DNA from: Edaphochlamys debaryana
Lineage: Eukaryota; Chlorophyta; Chlorophyceae; Chlamydomonadales
Direction of reading: 5' to 3'
Length of the DNA: 64,000 nucleotides
NCBI GenBank assembly: GCA_016858145.1
Contig: JAEHOE010000001.1
Coordinates: 4,152,158 to 4,216,157, forward strand
Positions 25,332-35,517 of this stretch are shown here, in pieces; within the stretch, counting starts at the first letter, position 1, and every line of letters starts with the position of its first letter. Position numbers and translations under genes: made by a program. The notes below the pieces were generated by a model. It was not told the DNA's origin, ran no database searches, and saw only the letters and a program-made list of their open reading frames with translations.

Positions 25332-27999
25332 ATGAACGGTAGCCTGCTACAGCGAAGAGCTGGGCAAGCCGGCGTGCGAGCGGGCTCCATGCAGCGGCAG
25401 CCTCTCGTCGCCAGGAGGGCTTCGCGGCAAGTGGCGGTCCCTGTCAGAGCTGCGTCCACTGTGCTTGAGCTGGTGAGCAGCTCGGCCGTGGCGTGCGGGA
25501 CAAGGTTGGGGGTCCCCACGCACGCGTGGTGTTTGCCCCCGCCACGCGCCCGCTTAAGCGAAGCAGGGCGAAGCTTCCCCCAGGCCCGGCCTTAGCGGGC
25601 TGCCAGGCGCCACCGCTGCCCCTGGCCCAACACCCGCTGCTCGCATTCCGCTAGCCCCGCTGCTGTGCGTGCGCTTAGCAGCCTGACAGAGCTTCAGGGC
25701 GAGGTGCGCGGCCCCACTCGTCCTCCCGCTCCCCTCCCCCCTTTCCCCCCCCCAGAGCACGGGCGCCTGGGTGGTGGCCCCCCCCGTGCGCTCCAAGGGC
25801 GTGGTGCACTTCCTGGGGGGCGCCTTCGCGGGGGCAGCGCCGCAGGTGGGCGCGGGCCGGGGAGCGGGGAGGCTGCCCTGCTCTCACCGCCCGCAACCCG
25901 CCCAGCGGAAGCGGCCCCGCGGGGCGTCTTCCGCCACACCAACCACCGGTCCTCCAGCCACTTGCCCATGCCCTCCCCTCCCCTCCTCTCCTCTTCCCTC
26001 TCGTCCCCCCTTCCCTCCCCTCCCCCGCCCCCCCTCCCCAGGTGGTGTACTCCCTGCTTCTGGACACGCTGGCGGCCGCCGGCTACACCTCTGTGGCCAT
26101 CCCCTACGCCGTCACCTTCCGCCACGACGACAACGCGCACGCCATGCGCCAGCGCTTCCTGGACTCAGTGGCGGAGCTGCGCGCCAGCGGCCTGGGCGAG
26201 GCGGCCCCGCCCGAGGCGCCCTGCTTCGGCCTGGGCCACAGCAACGGCGCGCTGCTGCACATGCTCATCGGCTCCTTCTACCCGGGAGCCACCGCCTCCA
26301 ACATCGTCATGTCCTTCAACAACAAGTGCGGCAGTGGAGGGGGGAGCGGGGGGGTTGCAGGGAGGGGGTGGGGCGCAAGGAAGGGTGGGGGGCGCAAGGA
26401 GGGAGGTGGGTTTGGGCGGAGAGGGTCAGGGGTCGGGTGCTGCAGGGGACGGAGGAGGCCAAGGGAGGTCAAGTGCAAGGCATCCCACAGCGGCTGCGGC
26501 TGGGGTCTACCTTGGGCGTGTCCTGGGCTAATGCGCTCTCGCTTCCTATCCGTTTGCCCTCCCCAACCCACCCACCCCTCACCACTGGCGCAGTGACGCT
26601 CTCCCGCTCAGCTCCAAAACACCCACCCACCCGATGCCCCCCACGCGCAGGCAGGTCAAGGACGCCATCCCCATCCCGGGCCTCATGGAGGCGGTGCCGG
26701 GGGCGCTGCAGGCGGCGCGGGCCGCCATGGGCTCCCTGGACGCACTGCCGCTGCCCCTGCCGCGGCCCGACCAGCTGCCCACGGGGGGGGACGTGCTGCG
26801 GACCAGTGAGCGCCGGGTGTCTGGGGTGGGGGGTGCTGTAGTCTTGACTGAGCCCCGCGTAGCAAAGAGAGGGGAGGGCTGTTCAGCGCGTGCGGAGACC
26901 TGGGTAGTCACGTATGCGGTATGCTTGACCCTCCCCATTCACCCACCCTGACCCCCTGCCCGCCCAGTGGCCTCCTTCCTGCCGCGGGACCTGGGCCTGG
27001 ACGCCGCGGGGCAGCTGTCGCGCGCGGGGCTGCTGCTGGACCAGATCCCCTCGGTCTTCAACGAGGTGGGGGGAAGGGGTGGGGCGAGGGGGTGGGGTAG
27101 ACGGGGGGCGGGGGCTGGGAAGGAGGCCAGGGAAGGTAGCAAGCCGGCGACCCACTGGGTCTGCTGTGGTCCGCTCTACAGGATTCAGCCCCCAGCGCCC
27201 ACCAACCCATCAATCCCCAACCCCCAGGTGGGCAACGGCGCCACCGACTTCTACCCCACCCCCGCTGAGAGCCGCGCCATCATCTCCCGCTCCTACTCCG
27301 TGTCGCCCACGCTGCTGGTGCGCTTCAGCGATGACTCCATCGACGAGAGCCCCGAGATAGCGGCGCTTATCAAGCCGCGGCTGGGAAGCGGTGGGGAGGG
27401 GACGGTGGGAGGGGGGGGGCGGGCCGGGGCTGAGGGAGCAGTGCAGGGGGTAGTGACAGCGAGGTCTGCGCCACACTGCCCCTCCCGTCATGCTTGCCAT
27501 TGCAGCACGGTCAACCAGCTGCTGACCGCCTCCCCCCGTCCCCCCCCCCCTGTGCCCCCAGGCTGCACGCTGCTGACGCTCCCCGGCAGCCACATCACGC
27601 CCTGCGGCGGCGACCTGCCCCTGCCCGCGGGGGTGCCCTCCGTGTTTGGACCCGCGGAGGCGTTTGCGCAGGTGCGGCTTTTGGGACCCTCCACCTCGGC
27701 CCCTGTGCAGCCCGGGCCAGGCGGGGTGGCGGAGGGTAGCTGATGGCGTCGCACTGCTGGTCCACCGTGCATTGTAGGGGTCAGGTTCAACACCGGTCTG
27801 GTTCGTGGCACTGAGCAGTGCGTGCTACGGACCGGCGCGGCCTTGCTGGAGCCCCCGTCTCCCCGTTGTGACCCCCCTTCCGTGCTCCTCCCGCCCGCCC
27901 CCCCCCCGCCAGGTGGTCAAGGAGCAGCAGCAGGCCGACATCCAGCGCCTGGCTCGGCAGCTGGTGGGGTGGATGGACAGCGTGCCGCGGATGGCCTGA
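25332..27999 (+). CDS. DUF1350 alpha/beta-hydrolase-like protein, probably plastid-targeted
   Basis: Member of the DUF1350 family found in cyanobacteria, algae and plants. Eight exons: 25332-25472, 25756-25845, 26042-26325, 26651-26805, 26968-27065, 27228-27390, 27562-27671, 27913-27999. They sum to 1,128 nt (375 residues) with matching phases. The first ~40 residues are rich in Arg, Ala, Gln and Ser and lack acidic residues, as in a chloroplast transit peptide. The mature part begins TGAWVVAPP, then VVHFLGGAFAGAAPQVVYS, the hallmark of the family. GLGHSNGA follows, with Ser144 in a nucleophile-elbow context, then SPTLLVRFSDDSIDES and TLPGSHITP. The Ser, an Asp in DDSID and the His of GSHITP make a credible triad, though activity is unproven for the family. 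Divergent from the EMB8-like hydrolase. A TGTAA lies downstream at 28349. Confidence 0.86.
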
Positions 28000-29018
28000 G
28001 CGGCTGAGCGGAGGGGTGGCGGGGAGGGCGGGAAGGCCCGGTGGGACTCGGAGGGGCAAGGGGCGGGGCGGCCTAGATACGGGCATGCGGTGTCGGAGCG
28101 GAGCGTCGTGAGAAGAGAGGGAGCGAGAGCGCGGGGTGAGCAGGAGAGAGTCGTGCATAAGTGCCGGTAGTCAGGAACCGTGACATCGGGCTCGGGACAG
28201 CTCCAGTTGGTCGAGAGTGTGAGCGAAGGCAGGGGGCACCCGTAGTTGGTCGTACCGGGGTCACGGCAGTGGCGAAGGCTCGGGGGGTGGGGGGCTTGCG
28301 GCAGAGGAGAGAGTGAGCAGCGCAAGGGCCCGGAGCTGATGCAGACGGTGTAAGGACATGGCAGTGCGGATGAGGTGTCTTCCCGCCAGCCCTCTTCGTT
28401 AGTGGTCCGCGTGGGTGCAGGGTAGAGTGGCGGGGTGCGGTCGGGCTAGGTTGGGGACGAGGGGTCGGGGGGCATAGCCTCCATACAGTGCACTAGCAAC
28501 AGGGCTATCTAGCACTACACGGAGCATAATGCGCAGCAGATGTAGTCGGGGACGAGGGGCTTGCTGCAATGGCGCTCGGCACCGCACGTGTGCGGTTGGG
28601 GCGGCGACGCCTCACCTTCATACGCACCATTCACTCATTTGCTCTGAGCTATGTCATTAGACATCAGCACCTCTGCGCTCCGCTAGCCTTCTTGCTTACA
28701 TACTGCCACAGGTTGACGTCCGAAACAACTCCCGCGACCTGCTCGAGACCACTTGCGCCAAGGCAGCCTCAAAGTTGGACAGTAGGCATGTACAAGGCGC
28801 TCGTCGTGAGGTCCGTGCCCGGTCGGCGCGCAACTCGCTGAACCATCGGCAACACGGCTGCACTCAAGCAGTGCCACATGGCTGCGCAAAGCACATAGCC
28901 AGAGCTTGGCACTGCTCTATCGAGGGCGCAGGCTACGGCGTCAAAGAACCCTACCGAGTAAGGTTACCGTGGTGTGCCGTCCCCTGGCGCCCGTGGAAGG
29001 GTCTCAGCGGGGCCCAGC
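28000..29018. other. 3' UTR of DUF1350 gene and promoter of ankyrin-type gene
   Basis: Up to about 28370 this is the 3' UTR of the DUF1350 gene. From there to the ATG at 29019 it is presumably the promoter and 5' UTR of the next gene. No coding region with recognisable content was seen. Confidence 0.5.
28349..28353 (+). terminator. TGTAA poly(A) signal of the DUF1350 gene
   Basis: TGTAA lies 350 nt after the TGA at 27999, a typical 3' UTR length for volvocine genes. Confidence 0.6.
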
Positions 29019-32000
29019 ATGGTCCTCCAGACTGCCGCCTCTCTCGTGTGGACGCATGACCTGGTGGAGCGCATCACGTCGCTCCTAGAGCCCAATGAGA
29101 GGGCGTGCCTGCGGCTCGTGAGCCGGGCCACGGCCCTTCAGCTCGCCAACTGGACCACCATCCGCCTCTCCCAGCCCGTGCCCCGCTGGGCTTTCAGGCA
29201 GCGCTGGGCGGCGCCCCGATCCTGCCGGGACCTGAGTTATGAGAAGTGCGTGGAGCTAGTCGCTCTGACCGCCAGCAGCAACGACGTGGCTAACCTCGAG
29301 CTGGCGCTGGCGGCAACAGACACCCAGATCAGCTGGCGGTCTTGAATGGCCGCTGTTGAAGCGGGCGCGCTTGCAAGCTGCGGCTACCTCGCGCAGCGGG
29401 TGAAGGGCAAGTGGAACTGGGCAGAGGCCGGGGAGGCCGCTGCCAAGGCCGGGCACGAGGCCGTGGTCGCCTGGATCCTGGCGTGCTGCCCGGCGCTCAA
29501 GCGCGACCTGGTCGCCTGGGAGGCTGCCAAGGGCGCGGCTCGGGGCGGCCACGTGGGTCTCATGGAACAAATGGTGGCGCAGGCGCAGGCGGCGCGCGCA
29601 GCCGCCAAGGAGGCCCGCCTGGCAGCCCGCGAGCGCGCGGAAGCGCGGGCGGCGGCATGGGTCGAGCCGCGGGCGGGGGTGCAGCAGCAGGAGGACGAGG
29701 AGGTCGAGCCCAGCTCGGACGCCAGCTCGGTGCCGGATGAGGAGGACTCCGCCGGGGAGGCAGGTGGCGAGTGGGAGGTGGAGACGGAGGACATGGAGGA
29801 GGCGCTGCAGGCGTGGCAGGCGCGGGCATCCATGCCCTACGACCATGGGCACCATGGGCGACGGCTGTTCCTCGCCGCCCTGGCTGGCTGCGATGTGGAG
29901 ACGGTGGTGCGGCTGGTGTGCTCCAACATGGGCGGCGCCTTCTTCATGAACATGTGGCCGGAGCCAGAGGTGGGGGCAGCGCTGGCTGCAGCGGTGCTTG
30001 GCACCCACCCTGGGTGGGCGGCCAATGCTGAGCTGGTCCTCAAGGCCAACCCGCTCCCAGACGGCACGGGATGTCGCCGGGACGCCTGGCTTCTTGGCCA
30101 AGTCGCAGATATTGTGCCTAGGCTGCAGCGGCTGCAGGCGCATGACCTCCTGGACCTCTCACACCCTCTGGTGGTGCTCGAGGCCGTGGTGAGCAGGCCT
30201 GCGTGCTGACTGCGTGCGTGCGGCGGGGCTTCCCCGCAGTCCCCAAGGGTTCCTTGTGCCGCGGCGGGGCTTGAAGCTGTCCGTCCGTGTCTCGCCCCTC
30301 GATGCAGGTGTGCGGCGGCGACTTGGCGGGCCTCAAGTGGCTGCTCGCAGCGGGAGCGGGAGTCTCTGTAGAGGAGGAGGAGAAGTGGGCGCTGTCGCAG
30401 CATGCCGCACGGAAGGGCCACGTCGATGTCCTCAGAGCCATAAAGCAGGTGAGTGTGGAGGAAGGGGCGGGAAGGGAATGGCCGGCGGGGTTGTGGCGGG
30501 TAGGCGTAGGGGTGTCTCCTTGGCAGTGCGTTTGTTGAGAGGGGAGGAGGCTTCTTGGCGCGTGCGGGCAAGGTCGAGAGGCACAAGTCTGCTCTCTTGT
30601 AGCTGTCTTCAACCTCGTGTGTAGTCCGACCTCCCTGGCTCGAAGCTAGCCATGCACCTCAACGAAAAGAACACAACTCACGTGCTCATGTGCTCACGTG
30701 CTGTGCAGGCGCACTGGCAGCTCAAACCAGGTGACCTCTTGGAGACCGCCGCCTCCGAGGGCCACGTGCCTGTGATGGCCTGGCTTTGGGAAACCTTCCC
30801 CGGCCTCGCCCTCGCGGACTTGGTCTTCTGCGCCGCGTGCTCCTCCGGCTCCATGGAAGCCGTGCTGTGGGTGCGCCAGCGCCTGCAGGTGGCGGGCCCC
30901 CAGGTGCAGGGCCTGCCCCCTGGCGCTTGGGCGGACGCGGCGGTGGCGGGGTGCGAGGCGGTGGTGGAGCTCCTGGCGGAGCTGGGCGCTCCAATGCCGG
31001 TGAGGGCCGGGGCGTGTCGTTGGCAGGGCGGGCCCGGAGGGGTGGGGCCGTGGAGCGCTTGATCGCCGGACGCCATGTTTCACATAGCGACTCCGGCTCT
31101 ACTGCTTTACAATGGAGCCACGGACCTGGCTGAGACGCCTTCGATCTTTAACTGGATAGCATCAGTGGCTACAGGCCCGGAGGCCGGGGGAGGGGGGTTG
31201 GAAGGTTACCTGCCGTGCATACGGGGTGCGGGGGCAGCAGGCTTAAGGAGGCATGTCAACGGGTCCTACCTCTGCGTACTAATTACCAGTGCTCTCTCCC
31301 CTTCCTCGCAGATGGACGGCGAACCATATCTGGAGGTCGCGAGGGCGGAGCGGCATCTGTGGAGGATGTTTCCGTTGCTGAAGCGGCTCGGCGTGCCTTT
31401 TGCACCCCCGCAAGCTGGGCTGTTCAGCGATTGCGTGATGATTGGGGCCCCGCATGCCACGCTAGAGTGGTTGCTTGCAGAGGGCTGCCCGGTCGCCAAC
31501 TGGGCGGACGTTGAGAGCGTGGTCATCCTCCGCAGGCGCTGCGGGGACGTCGCTGCGACGCTGAGATGGGTCCGGCAGCAGCGGGCGCAGCGGAAGCGGC
31601 CTAGCAAGCGCGCACGGTGGCGGCAGCGCCGTCGGGCCCGGGGGCCCCCGTTGCCGCTGCAGACCCCAGGTTCTGGCGCGTCGACGGATCCCAGCGGCCC
31701 CCAGTGCAGCAAGCGGGGCCGCACTGCGGCAGCGGCGCCGGACCGCACCGCTCCCGCGCTGGACCCTAAACTCGACCGCCAGAGCGACGCGAGCACCCGC
31801 GCCGCTGAGGACGCAGCTGACGACGCGGCAGGCCCTTCCACATCGGCGCCCCGGCAGCGACTCTTTAGCCCGCAGGGAGCCGCAGCGCTCCAGTCTCCAG
31901 CGGCGGCCCCGTCGGCTGACGCGGCTCTCGGCCCCTTGTCAGAGCTGCAACTGGACCGCCTGATGGGTGCGGTGCTGAGCCCCCGGAGACCCGCATCGGC

Positions 32001-32091
32001 GAGCACAGCCGCGCCGCTGCCAGCCGGCTATGCCGACGCAGTACGGGACTACGTGGCGAACGCCGAGTCAGCCCCTTTGTCCAGGCGCTGA
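29019..32091 (+). CDS. F-box-like / ankyrin-repeat protein with an in-frame TGA (possibly broken)
   Basis: Looks like the expanded volvocine family with an F-box-like N-terminus followed by loose ankyrin repeats, expected to mediate protein-protein contacts. Exons: 29019-30188, 30308-30448, 30709-30999, 31312-32091, all joined in phase 0. Residues near the start (HDLVERITSLLEPNERACLR) resemble an F-box-like helix pair. Ankyrin-like helices follow: AAKAGHEAVVAWIL, GAARGGHVGLMEQM, AARKGHVDVLRAI, AASEGHVPVMAWLW. A long Glu/Asp-rich segment lies in exon 1. A TGA at 29343-29345 interrupts the frame; sequence on both sides is family-like, so it reads as a genuine stop inside the gene rather than an intron. 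Initiation at the ATG directly after it (29346) would give about 680 residues lacking the F-box-like part. A second possible lesion is near 32070. Type left as CDS because expression is unknown. Confidence 0.65.
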
Positions 32092-33420
32092 CGCGGCTGT
32101 TCGCTACCATCCACCGCAACCGGAGCATGACCTCTGCAGAAGCCGCCGACCCTCGACCCCTTGTCCAGAGTTTCTGCGACGGGGTCTTTCGACAAGTCAA
32201 CGGCCGCCTCTCCACCCCCCGCGCTGCTCGCCAGACGCGAGCGGGGCGCGGCGGCGCCTCATGAGCGCCCGGCTACCACAGCGCCGAGCGCCCGCCCGTG
32301 GGGTGGGTGGGGGTGAGCATGAGGGACATGCGGGAACTCTGACAGGACGTGCAACCCGACAGCGGCATGCGTTGGGCGCCCACCCGCGCCTGGAGGCCAC
32401 GGCGGTGGCGGCCAGGCGTACAAGCAAAGGCCGACAGCGAGTAACTCTGGGTGGCGGAAGGCTGCCCCGGAATTGCGGGTGCTTCAGCCGCACCGCTAAC
32501 CAGCGTCGGCGCAGTGATGGTGGGGCGGCCGGTAAGCGGCGATGCATGGTTCACGAGACGCCGCAGGATAATGCCCCGGGTGGGGCGCGTGTATGAAGGT
32601 TGTTCAAGGAGGACGCATCGAAGGGGCAAGGGGCAAGGAAATAATTAGTGTGATGGGGACTGTCAGGTGATTTACTGGGGTACTGCAACGGCTTCCTCTT
32701 GGCTTTCGATCTTGTGGCACAGGCTTTGTATTGCGGGGCTGGCCCGCGACAGTCGCTTGTTGTGATGCTTCTGGGGGCGGAGGGCAGCGACCAGCGAGAC
32801 GGCATGCAGGCCATGGGCAAGTAAAGGCACAGAGCATGGTCTCAAGCTAGACGGTGCAGCGTGGTCGGAACCGAGCTGAGGGACAGTAGTGCGAGGGCAG
32901 GGGTGAGTTTGGCTGTGCACATACGAGTTGCAAGAGCCGTTGTAGCCCGATGCCAGCTGTGGGCTTGGGGTGGGCCTTGAGATGGCTAGTGAGATGGCTA
33001 GTGCTCCAGACCTCGACATGCGATAGCATTTCGCAAGAATCTCAGCGACGAGGCATCATCAGGCCGCTCCCGCACACGCTAAGGACACAGTAAGGGACTA
33101 GAAGACATTGGGGCCGGTCGGGAGTTTGGACGCGGCCGGGTGTATGGCACGGGCGGAAGTGAGCCCAGGTCGGGCTGGCCGTCGTGTCTCCCAGGCGCGG
33201 CCATGCCTCCCTGGTCGGTACCGATACGCGTGCCTTCATCGCTGTGGCCTCGGTCAGCCGCCCGAACATGCACATCTCGCCATAACAGAGAGCCGCGAGC
33301 TGTCGCGAGCAGCTGTCGCATTTGAAAGCCTGCCGCAGCGCGCGTAGTGCTTATGCGCTACTGCGCCGCGTCGCTTAACACAACCTCTACCCAGACTCTA
33401 CTCTTCATATAATACCTAAA
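32092..33420. other. Ankyrin-gene 3' region and promoter of the next gene
   Basis: Positions 32076-32264 stay open in a second frame and look like the lost C-terminus of the ankyrin-type protein. The rest shows no supported gene. Just before the next ATG lies an A/T-rich CATATAATACC (about 33406-33416), too close to the start codon to be a usual TATA box. No TGTAA for the ankyrin gene was seen. Confidence 0.45.
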
Positions 33421-34405
33421 ATGCCGGCACCCAAGAAGGCTCGCAAGGTTGTTTCCGAGGATGCGGAGGTGTCTGTCTCCGAGGAGGACTCCTTTGTCCC
33501 CAGCAGCGACGAAGAGGACGCGGGCTCAGACTTCGAGCCGGAGGCGAAGCCAAAGTCGAGCTCAAAGAAGCGGAAATCGACCGGGAAGGAGAACGCAAAG
33601 CCCAAGGTGCGTCCCGCCGGTGGGTACTTTGACACCTTGCGCTGGCCTCACGTCCGCACCCGGTCTCTGCCTCCAGCCACGCGACGAGGATGTCGCGGCA
33701 CGCATCCTTCGCTCGCTGGGGACGACGATCAGGGCACAGATGGTATACAAAAAGAGCCTGAAGGGTGAGAAGACACGCCGTAACTCCGCCGACCCCTTCT
33801 GTTTGAATAGCCACGCCAAACCCGCCCACTCTTGCGTTCCTCCCCCGCCCCCGGTCTCGCCCCGGACCCCAGGCTCCAGCTCCCGCATCACCGCCGAGGT
33901 CCCCAACCTGACGCTGGAGCAGGTCAAGGGAATGCTTGGCTCCGAGCTGTTTGGCCGGGCCAGCAACGGCCCCAAGCAGGTCGCGGTGCAGGTGGGTCGC
34001 AGGGTCGGTGGGGGCGACTGCGCAGGAGTTGGCCCTTGCTCACGGCTCCTTAGCTGCGCCTGCCGGCGCCATGCCCTTGACCTTTCGCCGCGCCTGGGCC
34101 AGTGCTAGCCGTTCCCGCCGTATTCAGTTTCTGGCTGCGTGTCCCTGCCTGATGTATCACTCATTTGGACGCACCCTTGCTCCGGTTGATCTCCAAACCC
34201 TTGCTCCGGCCCCACCCTTACCCCTGCTGCGGCTGCGGGAATTCCACAGACCACGGACGACGACCTGCAGTACCTGTTCGGGGACCTGAGCAAGTCCCTG
34301 CGCTACGTTGCGACCCTGGTGGTCCGCGACGGCGCCTTAAAGCTCACCTACAGCAAGGAGAACCAGATCCTGAAAGTCGCCGGCGCATGCATCATGCTGA
34401 AGTAA
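33421..34405 (+). CDS. Small Lys/acidic-rich, probably nuclear protein of unknown family
   Basis: Four exons: 33421-33606, 33677-33764, 33873-33991, 34250-34405, totalling 549 nt (182 residues). Residues 1-62 are alternately acidic and basic (SEEDSFVPSSDEEDAG, then SSSKKRKSTGKENAKPK), like a disordered nuclear tail with an NLS. The remainder is folded-looking: ARILRSLGTTIRAQMVYKK, LTLEQVKGMLGSELFGRA, then LQYLFGDLSKSLRYVATLVV, LKLTYSKENQILKVAG. I do not recognise the family. The stop is TAA at 34403-34405, and TGTAA follows at 34539. The stop overlaps a perfect donor (AA|GTAAGC), so an alternative last exon further downstream is possible. Confidence 0.62.
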
Positions 34406-34538
34406 GCCTGCTCTCAGGATTGCGGCGGTGGTGTCCGAAGGCAATGGCTTGCCAGATGCTGGGAGTCGCGGGGCTGGCGTGTGTGCCTGCGTTTCGACAG
34501 CCGCCCTGCATGGTGGAATCAAACTGGGGGTTCAGGGG

Positions 34539-34543
34539 TGTAA
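34539..34543 (+). terminator. TGTAA poly(A) signal of the small nuclear-type protein
   Basis: TGTAA lies 134 nt after the TAA stop at 34405 and supports transcript ending here. Confidence 0.55.
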
Positions 34544-34644
34544 TGCAGACCGTGGGCCAGGCCGACGGGCCGGCCGAGGGTTGCGGGGGTCTCTGGGGTT
34601 GATGCCTCGAGACGATCGCCTCACTCGATATGCGAAGTCCTAAG

Positions 34645-34740
34645 ACCCAAGCGCCTTCATGAGAGGCCAAGCGCCTTCATGAGCTGGCGGAGGAGGCGCT
34701 CCAGAGGCTGGAGGCGCTCCAGGAGAAGAAGGGCTGCTGA
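34645..34740 (+). other. Candidate alternative last exon carrying a 20-bp tandem duplication
   Basis: The frame ending TGA at 34738-34740 encodes a coiled-coil-like HELAEEALQRLEALQEKKGC. A 20-bp unit at 34647-34666 is repeated at 34667-34683. With one copy removed, an acceptor at 34644 would continue in phase from the donor at 34401/34402 (AA|GTAAGC). As the sequence stands the duplication shifts the frame. The acceptor has a weak pyrimidine tract, so this is tentative. Confidence 0.25.
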
Positions 34741-35220
34741 GGGCTGAGGTTGGGGTGGGGGTGGTTTGGTGGGCCTGTGCGTGTGTGAGTCGTGTGTGCC
34801 GTGCCGTCCGACTGGATGAGCTGCTTTCCATATCCCTATACCGGTACTGCACGGTTGGCATGATCCAGCAGACAGAGATCCGTGAATAAGCAAGAACTAA
34901 GAACCAACAGCGTTCAGGCAGGCTGGTATACCCTTTGTGCCCGTGATATTTTGGGCAAGCTTTGGGGCCTGACGTCGTTTGCGTAAAGCTTACAGCAGGC
35001 GGTGCAATCGGGGTGGGTGTTTGGGGGTCTTCGTGCTGTGCGGGCGCTGGCTGCTGGCCGGAAGACAGGCGCCAGGCCCTCCAGACTACAGAAGGGAGTC
35101 CTCAGTACATAGGTGTGAGGTTGTATTTGAGCAGCAGGATTGCAAGGGCAAGTTCGACTGGTGGCTGTACTTGACGGGTTACGACGGGCGCAGGAGGCTG
35201 ATCTTGCTGTATAGGGTGTC

Positions 35221-35271
35221 AATGCAGAAAGGGTGTCAATGCAGAAAGGGAGGCAATGCAGAAAGGGAGGC
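35221..35271. repeat. 17-bp minisatellite, three copies
   Basis: Three tandem copies of an AATGCAGAAAGGGNGNC unit, period 17, in the 3' flank of the RAP-domain gene. Confidence 0.85.
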
Positions 35272-35324
35272 AATCGAGAGCTGGCCCCTGGGCGTTGCAC
35301 CGCTGCCCCTGCCTCCGCCGCCTC

Positions 35325-35329
35325 TTACA
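35325..35329 (-). terminator. TGTAA poly(A) signal of the RAP-domain gene
   Basis: TTACA on the plus strand (TGTAA on the minus) lies about 190 nt beyond the stop at 35518-35520. Confidence 0.55.
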
Positions 35330-35517
35330 GCACACCTTGGGCTGAGGTTGCCGACGTGACTTTGCCCGACCAAAGCCGCAATCCTGAAGAAGCCAGGAAA
35401 GGAACCTTGGCCAGATAGAATTATCATTGCAACTTAACAAGGAGGGTGCGGGGCCGCGGGGGCCTTGACACCTGCTCTGTCCCCTGGAAGTCCTAGCGCA
35501 CGACAGACGCCCCGCTG

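Larger units (their letters stand above)
34406..35517. other. Convergent 3' region between small nuclear-type gene and RAP gene
   Basis: Apart from the candidate exon, this holds the two 3' UTRs, an ATACCGGTA palindrome at 34838-34846, a 17-bp minisatellite and a minus-strand poly(A) signal. No independent gene is supported. Confidence 0.5.

Noticed and set aside
29343..29345. TGA as a selenocysteine codon
   Set aside because: Ankyrin/F-box proteins are not selenoproteins and no SECIS-like hairpin was recognised in the 3' region.
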